Positions 49,705 through 59,499 of a stretch of DNA of 64,000 nucleotides are shown here, one piece after another; the first letter of the stretch is position 1, and each line of letters begins with the position of its first letter. The translations under genes were made by a program, and so were the position numbers. Origin of the DNA: Labrenzia sp. 011 (GTDB lineage: Bacteria > Pseudomonadota > Alphaproteobacteria > Rhizobiales > Stappiaceae); assembly GCF_003075075.1 (NCBI RefSeq), contig NZ_QCYM01000001.1:62001-126000 (forward strand), written 5' to 3'. The notes under the pieces were generated by a model that ran no database searches, was not told the DNA's origin, and saw only the letters and a list, made by a program, of their open reading frames with translations.

Positions 49705-50017
49705 GGCTGTGTCCTGTCGAATATGTCCGGGTATAATCCGCGAAAAGCATACCTCACCTTGACCAGCCTCAAAACGTCCGCTTTCCGCTAATGGAGCAAC
49801 CGGGATGCGACGGCTGCATTTCGAAGTATAATTGCGGGACTGAGCGGTGGCCTTAACAGCTATCGGGGTGTATAAGGCCGCACGTTTGCTCTGTGTGAGC
49901 AAGCTTTTGCGAACAAGGACACCGCGGACCGCGGCACCGCGACCGGCTGAATGACGCGTTCCCGGCAACGCGGACGGATCGGAAAACAGCCTGCGGGTCC
50001 AGTGAGGAGTAGGAAGT
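49705..50017. other. Divergent intergenic region and DAHP synthase leader
   Basis: This 313-base gap holds the promoters for the VIT1 gene and the DAHP synthase gene. A hairpin, TTGCTC-n5-GAGCAA (49886-49902), followed by GCTTTTG, resembles a weak terminator or attenuator 115 bases before the synthase ATG. No leader peptide with repeated aromatic codons was found. Confidence 0.4.
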
Positions 50018-51400
50018 ATGGCGGACAAGTGGAGCCCGGACAGCTGGAGGTCTAAACCGATCCTTCAGGTCCCGGAATACCCGGATCTAGAGGCTGTGGC
50101 GGATGTTGAACAACGCCTGTCGACATATCCGCCGCTCGTTTTTGCTGGTGAGGCACGGGCGCTGAAAAACCAGCTCGCGAATATCGCCCAGGGCAACGGT
50201 TTTCTGCTCCAGGGCGGCGACTGCGCCGAAAGCTTTGCCGAGCATCATCCCGATCACATCCGCGATTTCTTCCGCGTGTTCCTGCAGATGGCTGTTGTCC
50301 TGACCTATGCGGCCAGCCAGCCGGTGGTCAAGGTCGGCCGTATCGCCGGTCAGTTCGCCAAGCCGCGCTCGTCCAATTTCGAGAAAAAGGACGATGTGGA
50401 GCTGCCGAGCTATCGCGGCGACATCATCAATGACATCCATTTCACGCCGGAAAGCCGTGTTCCCGATCCGAGCCGCATGGCCATGGCCTACCGCCAGTCC
50501 GCGGCGACCCTGAACCTGCTGCGTGCCTTCGCCCAGGGCGGTTTCGCCAATCTGGACCAAGTGCACCGCTGGATGCTCGGCTTCATTTCCGACAGCCCCC
50601 AGGGCCACCGTTACCAGGAACTGGCCGACCGGATCTCCGAGGCGCTGAACTTCATGAAGGCCTGCGGCATCAATGCCGACAGCGTCCCGCAGTTGCGCTC
50701 GACGGATTTCTTCACCAGCCACGAAGCGCTCCTTCTGGGCTACGAGGAGGCGCTGACGCGCGTCGATTCCACCTCCGGTGAATGGTATGCGACCTCCGGC
50801 CACATGATCTGGATCGGCGACCGGACCCGTCAGCCGGACCATGCCCATGTGGAATTCTGCCGCGGCATCAAGAACCCCCTCGGTCTGAAATGCGGACCTT
50901 CTCTCAGCCCGGACGGACTGCTGGAGCTGATCGACATTCTGAACCCGGACAATGAGCCGGGCCGTCTCACCCTGATCGCCCGCTTCGGTGCCGACAAGGT
51001 CTTCGATCATCTGCCGCAGCTGATCCGCGCCGTCGAGCGCGAAGGCAAGACCGTCGTCTGGTCCTGTGATCCCATGCATGGCAACACGATCACGGCCGGT
51101 GGCTACAAGACCCGTCCGTTCGACCGTATCCTCAAGGAAGTGGAAGCCTTCTTCGAGGTCCATCGGGCCGAGGGCAGCCATGCGGGCGGTGTGCATGTCG
51201 AAATGACCGGCCGGAACGTCACGGAATGCACCGGCGGTGCCCGCGCGCTGACGGCTGATCAGCTCGGCGACCGGTACCACACCCATTGCGATCCGCGCCT
51301 GAACGCGGATCAGGCGCTGGAGCTTGCCTTCCTGATCGCCGAGAACCTGAAGACGGAGCGCGACGGCCGTCAGTCGGATCCCCTTGCCGCCAACGCGTAA
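50018..51400 (+). CDS. 3-deoxy-7-phosphoheptulonate (DAHP) synthase, class II
   Basis: A 460-residue class II (plant/Mycobacterium type) DAHP synthase, the first step of the shikimate pathway, condensing PEP with erythrose-4-phosphate. Diagnostic blocks are [19 protein letters not shown] at the N-terminus, [14 protein letters not shown] with the metal-binding Cys near residue 69, [51 protein letters not shown] and [10 protein letters not shown] purine-rich GAGGAGTAGGAAGT lies just before ATG 50018. Feedback control cannot be read directly. An intrinsic terminator follows. Confidence 0.97.
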   Translation: MADKWSPDSWRSKPILQVPEYPDLEAVADVEQRLSTYPPLVFAGEARALKNQLANIAQGNGFLLQGGDCAESFAEHHPDHIRDFFRVFLQMAVVLTYAASQPVVKVGRIAGQFAKPRSSNFEKKDDVELPSYRGDIINDIHFTPESRVPDPSRMAMAYRQSAATLNLLRAFAQGGFANLDQVHRWMLGFISDSPQGHRYQELADRISEALNFMKACGINADSVPQLRSTDFFTSHEALLLGYEEALTRVDSTSGEWYATSGHMIWIGDRTRQPDHAHVEFCRGIKNPLGLKCGPSLSPDGLLELIDILNPDNEPGRLTLIARFGADKVFDHLPQLIRAVEREGKTVVWSCDPMHGNTITAGGYKTRPFDRILKEVEAFFEVHRAEGSHAGGVHVEMTGRNVTECTGGARALTADQLGDRYHTHCDPRLNADQALELAFLIAENLKTERDGRQSDPLAANA

Positions 51401-51425
51401 GGGTGAATGAAATTTGTGCAATAGG

Positions 51426-51453
51426 AAAAGGGCGGCCTCGGGGCCGCCCTTTT
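51426..51453 (+). terminator. Intrinsic terminator after DAHP synthase
   Basis: A perfect 12-base stem (AAAAGGGCGGCC and its complement) with a TCGG tetraloop ends in TTTTGTG, 26 bases after the stop codon. The A-run on the other side would allow it to act in both directions. Confidence 0.92.
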
Positions 51454-51664
51454 GTGTCGCGCAGACCTCGCCGAGAGGCGGATTTCCCGGGGTCGGGAAA
51501 GAGTCCTGACCGGTGGAATGCAATCGAGAGCGGTGAGCGACTGCACGCAAGGGTAGAATTTTTCTGAAATTCCGGCCATTCGGTAAGGCTCGTTTAACAA
51601 CCGGGGTGCTACCTCCCTACCTGGTGGCGGCATTACGTTGGGTCATGTTCTCGATTGTGAGGCC

Positions 51665-52222
51665 ATGATCCCGGGAGGGAAACGGGATTTGCGTGAACAG
51701 TGGGACCTTTCCGGAGTTTCCTGCCTGATTGCAGAGGACCATCCCCATATGCGCACAATCCTGCGGTCGGTCTTGTCCGGTTTCGGGATCCGGACCCTGT
51801 TCGAAGCAGGTGACGGTGCAGAGGCTCTCGAGCTGGTGGTGGACCGGAGGCCGGATATCGTTCTGTGCGACTGGTCGATGCCCATGTTCGGCGGCAGCGA
51901 GTTTCTGCGAATCCTGCGCGCCGACCGGGACCGCATTCTCAGCACCACGCCGGTTCTCGTCGTCTCCGCCCATGCGAGGCGGGCCACGATCCTGGAGGCC
52001 ATCGAGAATGGCATTCACGGCTTCGTCGCCAAGCCGATCGCTCCGGTCATTCTCTACCAGCATATCGGCGGGATTCTGGAACGCCAGCGTCTGTATGGCC
52101 GCACCAGAGGCATAGCACGCCCCGGCACCGAGTGGACGGGCCGCGAATCCGACACTCTCGACCTGTCCGGCATGGCCCCGTCAGCGGAGAGGCTCCCGGA
52201 AACCGGGATGGCGCTGCTTTAG
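51665..52222 (+). CDS. CheY-like single-domain response regulator
   Basis: A 185-residue protein with a receiver domain at about residues 15-140: CLIAEDHPHMRTILRSVLSGFG (acidic pocket), DIVLCDWSMPMFGGSEFLRIL with the phosphoacceptor Asp, VLVVSAHARRATILEAIENG and GFVAKPIAPVILYQHI with the conserved Lys. The remaining 45 residues are low-complexity and carry no output domain. It probably acts by protein interaction, like CheY or PilH-type regulators. The start is uncertain: ATG 51665 is preferred, with TTG 51638 and TTG 51689 as alternatives. No histidine kinase is adjacent. Confidence 0.82.
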   Translation: MIPGGKRDLREQWDLSGVSCLIAEDHPHMRTILRSVLSGFGIRTLFEAGDGAEALELVVDRRPDIVLCDWSMPMFGGSEFLRILRADRDRILSTTPVLVVSAHARRATILEAIENGIHGFVAKPIAPVILYQHIGGILERQRLYGRTRGIARPGTEWTGRESDTLDLSGMAPSAERLPETGMALL

Positions 52223-52430
52223 GATGTGACCTCATAAATAGCCATTTCCATGTCCTGCGCTTTGGCTCCTTGACGAAGACCAGCTCGCCGCGGCAGGCGA
52301 ATTCGAGACAGGGAAATGTCTTTTTTCAATGGGTTGAAACATCTTCTCGCATTCTGCCGGCCTGGGTGATTGCAACCGTCAGGCCTTGCGGCTACATCAT
52401 GATGTCATGACACTTTCCGGCACGCCTCCC

Positions 52431-54101
52431 ATGATTTCAGATCGCTTCACACTGGCTGTTGCTCAGCTCAACCCGACCGTCGGTGACGTTGATGGCAATG
52501 CGGATCTCGTGCGCGAGGCGCGTTCCCGGGCGGCTGCGGACGGCGCCGACCTGGTGCTGACCTCCGAACTCATCCTTGCCGGCTATCTGCCCGAGGATCT
52601 GGTGCTGAAGCCGGCCTTCGTCCGCCGCTGCATGGACGCGGCGAAGGCGCTGGCGTCGGAGACAGCCGACGGCGGCCCGGCGCTTGTGATCGGCACGCCT
52701 TGGAAGGACGATGCCGACGGCAAGGTCTATAACGCCGCGCTTCTTCTCGACCGGGGAGAGATCAGGGCGGTACGCTACAAATACGATCTGCCGAACTACA
52801 GCGTCTTCGACGAAAAGCGCGTCTTCGCCGCCGGCCCCCTGCCGGGACCGGTCGACTTCCGCGGCGTGCGCATCGGTCTGCCTATCTGCGAGGACATCTG
52901 GAACGATGAAGTCTGCGAGTGCCTGGAGGAAACCGGTGCGGAACTGCTGCTGGTTCCCAACGGATCGCCTTACTGGGAAAACCGCGCCGAGGAACGCCTG
53001 CAGGTGGTCGTCGCCCGGGTCGTGCAGACCGGGCTGCCGCTGATCTACTGCAATCAGCTTGGCGGTCAGGACGAGCTTGTGTTCGATGGCGGCTCTTTCG
53101 CCCTTCACGGCGACCGGTCGCTGGCCTTCCAGATGCCGCAGTTCGAATCCGCCCTGACAGTCACCGACTGGGTGCGTGCAGGGGAGACCTGGGTCTGCGA
53201 GAACGGCGTTACCCGGTCCCTGCCGGATCTTGACGAGGCGAACTGGCGGGCCTGTGTGCTCGGTCTGGGCGACTACGTGAAAAAGAACGGCTTTCCGGGC
53301 GTGGTTCTCGGACTGTCGGGCGGGATCGATTCCGCGATCTGCGCGGCCATGGCGGTCGATGCGCTGGGAGCCGACAAGGTTCACGCGATCATGCTGCCCT
53401 ACCGCTATACCTCGGAAGAAAGCATCAAGGACGCAGCCGCCTGCGCGTCCGCCCTCGGCATCCGCTACGACACGGTTCCCATATCCGAACCGGTCGAGGG
53501 ATTCCGCAGTGTCCTGAGCGATCTCTTCAAGGGCACGGAAGAGGACACGACCGAAGAAAACCTGCAGTCGCGCACGCGGGGCGTGATCCTGATGGCGGTC
53601 TCCAACAAGTTCGGCTGGATGGTCCTGACCACCGGCAACAAGTCGGAAATGTCGGTCGGTTATGCAACGCTCTATGGCGACATGAATGGCGGCTACAATC
53701 CGATCAAGGATCTTTACAAGACCCAAGTCTATCATCTGGCGGCCTGGCGCAACGCCAACCGGCCGCAAGGCCTGCTGGGGCCGTCCGGAGAGGTGATCCC
53801 GGCCAATATCATCACCAAGGTTCCGACTGCGGAACTGCGGGAAAATCAGACCGACCAGGACTCCCTTCCGCCCTATGACATTCTGGACGATATCCTCAAG
53901 TGTCTTGTCGAGGAGGAAATGTCCGTCGGCGAGATCGAAAAGCGCGGCCATGACCGGACGTTGATCCACAGGATCGAGCATCTTCTGTATATTGCCGAAT
54001 ACAAGCGCCGGCAGGCGCCTCCCGGCGTCAAGATCACCGACCGGAATTTCGGCAAGGACCGCCGCTATCCCATTACCAACCGGTTCCGTGACCGTTCCTG
54101 A
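52431..54101 (+). CDS. nadE: Glutamine-dependent NAD+ synthetase
   Basis: A 556-residue two-domain enzyme. The N-terminal nitrilase-like glutaminase (residues about 5-260) carries the Glu-Lys-Cys triad: Glu in TSELILAGYLPED near 46, Lys in YKYDLPNY near 116 and Cys in LPICEDIW near 153. The C-terminal synthetase (about 280-556) has the ATP PP-loop LGLSGGIDSAICAAM, TGNKSEMSVGYATLYGDMNGGYNPIKDLYK and the closing RHDRTLIHRIEHLLYIAEYKRRQAPPG-like region. It amidates deamido-NAD. ATG 52407 is a possible earlier start; neither has a clear ribosome binding site. Confidence 0.95.
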   Translation: MISDRFTLAVAQLNPTVGDVDGNADLVREARSRAAADGADLVLTSELILAGYLPEDLVLKPAFVRRCMDAAKALASETADGGPALVIGTPWKDDADGKVYNAALLLDRGEIRAVRYKYDLPNYSVFDEKRVFAAGPLPGPVDFRGVRIGLPICEDIWNDEVCECLEETGAELLLVPNGSPYWENRAEERLQVVVARVVQTGLPLIYCNQLGGQDELVFDGGSFALHGDRSLAFQMPQFESALTVTDWVRAGETWVCENGVTRSLPDLDEANWRACVLGLGDYVKKNGFPGVVLGLSGGIDSAICAAMAVDALGADKVHAIMLPYRYTSEESIKDAAACASALGIRYDTVPISEPVEGFRSVLSDLFKGTEEDTTEENLQSRTRGVILMAVSNKFGWMVLTTGNKSEMSVGYATLYGDMNGGYNPIKDLYKTQVYHLAAWRNANRPQGLLGPSGEVIPANIITKVPTAELRENQTDQDSLPPYDILDDILKCLVEEEMSVGEIEKRGHDRTLIHRIEHLLYIAEYKRRQAPPGVKITDRNFGKDRRYPITNRFRDRS

Positions 54102-54350
54102 CACGGCCTGAATACCCTTTGCACATCTCCCGCGCGCAAGACGCGGGCCGGATGTCCGGACATCTTCAGATCGATCGGTTCTGGCACGGTCGCCGATCCG
54201 GTTTCCCGCCTTCGAGGCCTCCGGCAACAGCGGTCTGCACGGGCGGAGCTGCAATCTTCCGGGTGGTGACCGGTTCCTCCGGGGGCGTTACTGTGTTCCG
54301 GCGCGGGGTACTGTTGCCGGGCGGACTGTTGAAAGGCGTGTTCTGAGCGG

Positions 54351-55577
54351 ATGTCCTATTTGAAATTCCTGCGCGAGAATGCGCGCTGGCTGTCGGCCAG
54401 CTATCTGCTCGCGATGTTTTCCGGCGTCGGCCAGACGTTTTTCATCTCGCTTTCCACGGGCGAGCTGCGGCTTGAGTTCGGTCTCAGTCACGGCGACCTG
54501 GGGCTGCTCTACATGCTGGCGACACTCGGCAGTGCGCTGACGCTGCCTTATGTCGGCAAGAGCGTCGACCACTTTCCCGTGCGCACGGTGGCCGCCGTGG
54601 TGATCAGCGCCCTGGCCCTGTTCAGTTTCTCCATGGCGGCATCCTTTTCCGTCTGGATGATCGCCTTGTCCTATTACGGGTTGCGTCTGTGCGGGCAGGG
54701 CATGATGACCCATACTGCGGTCACGGCCGCCGGGCGCTGGTTTTCCGCCCAGCGGGGCAGGGCGGTGTCCATTGCCCTTCTGGGGCTGCCCACCGCCGAG
54801 GCGCTGTTTCCGCTGTGTTTCGTGACCCTCGCGGGCATCTTCGGCTGGCGCGGGGCGTGGACGGTCGCCGCGCTGGTTCTGCTTCTGGCGGCACTCCCGG
54901 TGCTCATGGTCCTGCTTTCCAGGGACAGGGTGCCAAGTGCGACGGACATCGCCTCCGTCAAGGCCGAGGGCCGGCAATGGACCCGCGGCGAAGTGCTTCG
55001 CGACCCGCGCTTCTGGCTGGTCTCCTGCGGCATCAACGCACCGGCCTTCATCGCCACGGCGATCTTTTTTCATCAGGTCTATCTGGTCAACCTGCGCGGC
55101 TGGTCGCTGGAACTGTTTGCCAGTGCCTTTCTCGGGATGGCCGCCGGCGTGGTTTGTGCCTCGCTGGTCATCGGTCCGCTGATCGACCGTTTTTCCGCCC
55201 GTCAGCTGCTGCCCTTCACGCTCGTGCCGCTGTCGCTGGCCTGCCTTGTGCTGGCCCAGTACCACGCCCCCTTGTCCGCCTTCATCTTCATGGCTCTCAT
55301 CGGCATTTCCAACGGCTTCAACAGCACCCTGGTCAGCTCCTTCTGGCCGGAGGCCTACGGAACCCGCCACATGGGCGCCATTCGTGCCAGTGCCTTCTCC
55401 ATCACCGTCTTCGCCTCCGCTGCCGGTCCCGGACTGGTCGGCTGGCTGATCGACCTGGGCGTGCCGTTCGACACGCAGGTCCGGGCAATGGGCCTCTACT
55501 GCCTCGTCTTCTGCGTGGTCCTGACCGTGATGGCCCGGACGTACCGGGAGAGTGGAACAATCTTGAAACCGGAATGA
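54351..55577 (+). CDS. MFS transporter
   Basis: A 408-residue protein with about 12 membrane helices in two halves joined by a cytoplasmic loop near residue 195-220 (SRDRVPSATDIASVKAEGRQWTRGEVLRDPRFWLVSC). The loop 2-3 region GKSVDHFPVRT and the matching loop 8-9 GPLIDRFSARQLLP are the D-x4-R type signature of the major facilitator superfamily. The substrate is unknown; the fold resembles oxalate/formate antiporter-like and monocarboxylate-type members. It is 44 bases upstream of gltX in the same direction, probably without functional linkage. Confidence 0.87.
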   Translation: MSYLKFLRENARWLSASYLLAMFSGVGQTFFISLSTGELRLEFGLSHGDLGLLYMLATLGSALTLPYVGKSVDHFPVRTVAAVVISALALFSFSMAASFSVWMIALSYYGLRLCGQGMMTHTAVTAAGRWFSAQRGRAVSIALLGLPTAEALFPLCFVTLAGIFGWRGAWTVAALVLLLAALPVLMVLLSRDRVPSATDIASVKAEGRQWTRGEVLRDPRFWLVSCGINAPAFIATAIFFHQVYLVNLRGWSLELFASAFLGMAAGVVCASLVIGPLIDRFSARQLLPFTLVPLSLACLVLAQYHAPLSAFIFMALIGISNGFNSTLVSSFWPEAYGTRHMGAIRASAFSITVFASAAGPGLVGWLIDLGVPFDTQVRAMGLYCLVFCVVLTVMARTYRESGTILKPE

Positions 55578-55621
55578 GTTTGGGCTTGCCGTCTGCGCGC
55601 TCCCCGGCTAACTGAGGCCGC

Positions 55622-56983
55622 ATGACTGTCATCGTACGTTTCGCGCCGTCGCCGACCGGCCACATTCACATCGGCAACAGCCGTCCGGCCCTTTACAACT
55701 GGCTTTTCGCCAGAAAAACGGGCGGACAGTTCATCCTGCGCTTTGACGATACCGATCTGGAGCGCTCCAAACAGGAATATGTCGAGTCGATCGAGCAGGA
55801 CCTGCGCTGGCTGGGCGTCGAGCCGGACCGGATCGAGCGCCAGTCCGAACGTGTCGCGAGCTATGATGCCGCCGCGCGCAAGCTCAAGGACGCGGGGCTG
55901 CTTTATCCCTGTTACGAGACGCCGGACGAACTGGAACGGCGCCGCTCGCGCCAGCGCGCCCTCGGCCGTCCGCCCGTTTACGACCGCACCGGGCTCAGGC
56001 TGACGGCGGACGAACGGGCTGCCTTCGAGGCGGAGGGGCGCAAGCCCCATTGGCGCTTCCTGCTTCCCAATCACGACGGCGACCCGTTCGAGACGAAACG
56101 CACGGAAGTCTCCTGGGACGACCTTTGCCGGGGCACGCAGGCGGTGGACCTGGCATCGCTTTCCGACCCGGTTCTCATCCGTGCGGACGGCACCAGCCTT
56201 TACACCTTCACCTCGATTGTCGACGACATCGACATGGGCGTGACGCATATCATCCGCGGTGAGGACCACGTGTCCAACACGGGTGTCCAGATCGCGATTT
56301 TCGAGGCGCTCGGTGCCACGGCACCGGTCTTCGGCCATCATAACCTGCTGACCACGCGGGACGGGGAAGGCCTGTCGAAACGCAAGGGCACCCTGTCGAT
56401 CGGCTCCCTGCGGGAAGACGGACTGGAAGCCATGGCGGTGGCCTCGCTTGCCGTTCTGACCGGAACGAGCCAGGCTGTCGAGCCTGTCGCGACCATGGAT
56501 GAACTTGTCGGGAAGTTCGACCTCTCCAGCGTGTCGAGGTCTCCGGCGAAATTCGACCCTGACGAACTGCGGAACCTCAATGCCCGTCTGGTCCACGAAC
56601 TGCCGTACGACGCGGTGAAGGAGCGGCTGGAAGGCCTCGGGATCGCCGCGGGGGAAGACTTCTGGGAGACGGTCCGCGGCAATTGCCAGACGGCCGCCGA
56701 TGCCCTCGACTACTGGAAGGTCGTCACCGGTCCGGTGGACAGCCGGATCGAGGAGGAGGACAGGGAATTTGTCGCCGGCGCCAGGGACTTGCTGCCGGAA
56801 GGGGAGATTACCCCGGACACCTGGGGCCTGTGGACCGCGGCACTGAAATCGCAGACCGGACGCAAGGGCCGGGGGCTGTTCATGCCGCTGCGGCGCGTCC
56901 TGACCGGCATGGATCACGGGCCGGACATGAAAGCCCTGCTCCCCCTTATTGGGCGACGAAATATTCTGGACCGACTACCCTGA
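55622..56983 (+). CDS. gltX: Glutamate--tRNA ligase
   Basis: A 453-residue class I aminoacyl-tRNA synthetase. The HIGH motif is [23 protein letters not shown] (HIGN at residues 16-19), [28 protein letters not shown] follows, and the KMSKS motif is LSKRKG near residue 250. The C-terminal part (about 330-453) is the helical anticodon-binding domain in the shorter alphaproteobacterial form. Many Hyphomicrobiales have two GltX proteins; this length fits the shorter one, and which tRNA it charges (Glu or also Gln) is unknown. Its last 38 bases overlap the convergent DUF2865 gene. Confidence 0.94.
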   Translation: MTVIVRFAPSPTGHIHIGNSRPALYNWLFARKTGGQFILRFDDTDLERSKQEYVESIEQDLRWLGVEPDRIERQSERVASYDAAARKLKDAGLLYPCYETPDELERRRSRQRALGRPPVYDRTGLRLTADERAAFEAEGRKPHWRFLLPNHDGDPFETKRTEVSWDDLCRGTQAVDLASLSDPVLIRADGTSLYTFTSIVDDIDMGVTHIIRGEDHVSNTGVQIAIFEALGATAPVFGHHNLLTTRDGEGLSKRKGTLSIGSLREDGLEAMAVASLAVLTGTSQAVEPVATMDELVGKFDLSSVSRSPAKFDPDELRNLNARLVHELPYDAVKERLEGLGIAAGEDFWETVRGNCQTAADALDYWKVVTGPVDSRIEEEDREFVAGARDLLPEGEITPDTWGLWTAALKSQTGRKGRGLFMPLRRVLTGMDHGPDMKALLPLIGRRNILDRLP

Positions 56984-58295
56984 CGGAAGCCTTGTGACCG
57001 GGAGCCGGACGGAAGCCCGGGTCCTCGCTTTTGAACACCGGTGACAGGGGGGAGGCAAGGTCTTCCCCGTTTCCGTTGCCCGCGCGCATGGACAGCAAGG
57101 GCAATCCGTTGATGGTACCGGACGGTCCGGCAGGCCGGTCGCGGGTGGCGGACAGGTGTGTCGCTTCCTGGTGCAGCGGCACGGTGACATCGAATCCCTT
57201 TTCCAGGTTGATCAGCGTGTCCGGGTCTTCGTGGGGCGGCAACTGACTGCGCTGCAGCGGCGGCCGCGACAGGGGTGAGGGCGTCTGCGCCCTGTCCTCG
57301 AAGGTTCCGCCAAGGCTCGGCTGCAGTGTCTTTCTCGGCACTCCGGCGCTGATATCGGAAAAGAAGACCCGGTTGCCGGATTCCGAAGTCAGTTCCGTCC
57401 AGTCGGAAGGAGCGCGGGACTGGCGCGTGGGACGGCAGCTGCAGTCCGCGACGAATTCCGACTTGTAGCGATAGGCGAAGGGCTGTTCCGCATAAAGCGA
57501 GCCGGCCAGCGAGATCATCTGCGACTGGTCACCGCCCGGGTTGCGGTAGACATAAAGCTCGGTCTGGGCAGCAGGACAGATTTCCGAGCAGCGGGCCTCG
57601 TCATAGGCAAACTGGTTCTTGCCGGTCGAAAAGCTGAGCGGAAAGAAATAGCCGTCGCAGGTGCGCACACAAAGGGTGCGGAAGGTGCCGCCGGAGGGAA
57701 GACGCAGGCGCGAGGCGGCGTTCTTTTTCCCGGCGCGCACGGCGGCGATTTCCCGGTCTCCGGTTCTGGCGGAGGCAAGGTTTACCTTCGCGCTGGAGCG
57801 CGGTTCCGTCCGGGGCTGCGGATTGAACAGGCGCGACAGCAGGGAGCGCGGTTTCGCATCGTTCCCGGCGGCCTGCCGGGAGGCGGCCGGCGCGTTGCAG
57901 TTCTTTGCGGCAAGCTGCGCCCTGACCTGTCTCAGCCGTCTTGAATTGCCCGAGGAGCCGCGGCCCGCCTTGGCGATCTGACGGTCGATCGCGGCCAGAT
58001 TGGCCCTCATGCGTTTGATCTTGCTGTTGAGGCTCTTGCATTTGGGCGTTGCCGCCGCCGCACAGCCGAAATACCCGGCATCGCGCTCTGCCGCCGCAAG
58101 GGCCTTTTGCTGCTCACGCCTGGCGGTGGTCCATTTGCTGGCGGCAGGGGAGGATCCGGAGTCCAGCCGCCCCAATTCGGCCTTCAGTGCGGAGCAACTG
58201 GCCGCTGCGGCAGTGTTCACGGGCAGCAGGAAGGCCGCGCACACGAGCAGCGCACGCACGAAATCGTCAGACCTGGCGGTACTGCGAAGCCACAT
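56946..58295 (-). CDS. DUF2865 exported protein
   Basis: A 449-residue protein with a signal peptide (hydrophobic core [20 protein letters not shown]). Residues about 35-130 form a basic coiled coil with cysteines ([25 protein letters not shown]). The DUF2865 domain (about 205-320) has [37 protein letters not shown], then [42 protein letters not shown], with many cysteines probably in disulfides. The proline-rich C-terminus is variable. The family is restricted to Hyphomicrobiales, function unknown. ATG 58295 follows an AGGGGAAGGG stretch; the frame extends further upstream. Confidence 0.85.
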   Translation of the reverse strand: MWLRSTARSDDFVRALLVCAAFLLPVNTAAAASCSALKAELGRLDSGSSPAASKWTTARREQQKALAAAERDAGYFGCAAAATPKCKSLNSKIKRMRANLAAIDRQIAKAGRGSSGNSRRLRQVRAQLAAKNCNAPAASRQAAGNDAKPRSLLSRLFNPQPRTEPRSSAKVNLASARTGDREIAAVRAGKKNAASRLRLPSGGTFRTLCVRTCDGYFFPLSFSTGKNQFAYDEARCSEICPAAQTELYVYRNPGGDQSQMISLAGSLYAEQPFAYRYKSEFVADCSCRPTRQSRAPSDWTELTSESGNRVFFSDISAGVPRKTLQPSLGGTFEDRAQTPSPLSRPPLQRSQLPPHEDPDTLINLEKGFDVTVPLHQEATHLSATRDRPAGPSGTINGLPLLSMRAGNGNGEDLASPLSPVFKSEDPGFRPAPGHKASVRVVGPEYFVAQ

Positions 58296-58612
58296 ACCCT
58301 TCCCCTGCAGCGCATGACATTGCGCCGGACCGGCCCGGAGCAGACGGCGTCGCCTTGAACGCCGCATGTTCTGACATTTCGAAATCGACAAACGTCCGGA
58401 CACCGGTCCGGGTCCGCCTCCGTCGATCCTGACCGTCGGCTTTACTATCGCTGTTGGCTCACCAATAGCAATGAAAGCTCTGACGTTAGGTTAATACCGG
58501 AGGCGGTTCTCCGGGGGGCGGTGTTGCGCGGTGGACCGGGGTCGCCGCCTGGGGCAGGGCGGCTTCAGGAGTTCTCGTGAATTCGGTTTGGCGCAACCTT
58601 CCTGTGCATTAA
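58296..58612. other. Intergenic region with a palindrome upstream of the DUF2865 gene
   Basis: This 317-base gap separates the DUF2865 gene from the MarR gene, both on the minus strand. GCTGTTGG-n4-CCAATAGC (58450-58469, one mismatch) lies about 155 bases upstream of the DUF2865 start and is a possible operator or MarR-gene terminator. Otherwise nothing is recognised. Confidence 0.4.
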
Positions 58613-59113
58613 TTACTCCGGCGGCTGGTCACTTGCGGCGGCCAGGAGACGTTCGAAAATATCGTCCAGCAGGGCTTTCTGCTCCTGCGTGAGGGCGTCC
58701 TCCAGCCGTGCGGAATAGGCAAGGGCTTCCGGGATCAGCCCCTCATACATGGCACAGCCCCGGGGGCTGAGCTTGAGCAGCTGTTCGCGCTGGTCGTCCG
58801 GGTTCCTGCCGCGCACGATCAGCCCGCGCTGTTCCAGCGCCGCCACGGCGCGGCTCACCTTTGTCTTGTGCATGGCGGTCGACCGGCTGATGTCGCGCGC
58901 CGTCATGGCGTGGTGCTCTCCGAGGGTGGCGACCACCCGCCATTCCGGAACTCCGATGCCGTATTTGCCGGCATAGATCTTTGAAAAGGATCGGCTGACC
59001 GTCTCGGCCAGGTGGTTGAGCCGGTAGGGCAGGAAGCGATTGAGCTTCAGAACCGTCCGGGTTTCGTCCTCGCCGGGGGACGGATCAATGGGGGGAAGGG
59101 AGTCTTCGGACAT
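58613..59113 (-). CDS. MarR-family transcriptional regulator
   Basis: A 166-residue winged-helix regulator. The dimerisation helix is FLPYRLNHLAETVSRSFSKIYAGKYGIGVPEWRVVATLG, the recognition region is MTARDISRSTAMHKTKVSRAVAALEQRGLIVRGRNPDDQREQLLKLSPRG and the wing is in the last segment. Effectors are unknown. It is divergent from the MBL-fold protein gene with a 386-base gap, in which the MarR site may lie. Confidence 0.92.
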   Translation of the reverse strand: MSEDSLPPIDPSPGEDETRTVLKLNRFLPYRLNHLAETVSRSFSKIYAGKYGIGVPEWRVVATLGEHHAMTARDISRSTAMHKTKVSRAVAALEQRGLIVRGRNPDDQREQLLKLSPRGCAMYEGLIPEALAYSARLEDALTQEQKALLDDIFERLLAAASDQPPE

Positions 59114-59499
59114 GGACTGGAGGCTGCCTCGGAATTTTCATTTTGCACTGTCATACCGGACGCTTGTCAGGGGCGGCAGAAAAAGTTGTCGTCTGCCGGT
59201 CATGATCGGATGCCGGCAAGTATAACCAACTGATAAAATCGCGAAAGACAACCTTGGGTTCTACGATGACCGGGAGGTAAGGCAAGCAAGAACGGCGGAG
59301 AGCTTGACGGTATATAGTCGAAAAGCTGCGAGATGAGTGGACCTATCTGTTGATAAGAAAGGACTAGTTAACGAATTGGGGAATGAAAGTTTGCGAATCA
59401 GCGATGGAAACTGAGACGCTGCAGTCAACAGAAAAAGGCGTTTGTCCGCATGCAAAAAGATCAGGCAGACCGCCAGCCGGCAAGGAAAGCGAGGCCGCA
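59114..59499. other. Divergent intergenic region between MarR and the MBL-fold gene
   Basis: A 386-base gap with promoters for both genes. It contains an AT-rich stretch (59310-59390) and in-frame codons that could extend the MBL gene to ATG 59383. TTGACG occurs at about 59303 as a possible -35 element. No palindrome strong enough to call a MarR operator was found by eye. Confidence 0.4.

Noticed and set aside
49886..49902. Attenuator with a leader peptide before DAHP synthase
   Set aside because: The hairpin is weak and no short frame with repeated Trp, Phe or Tyr codons precedes it.
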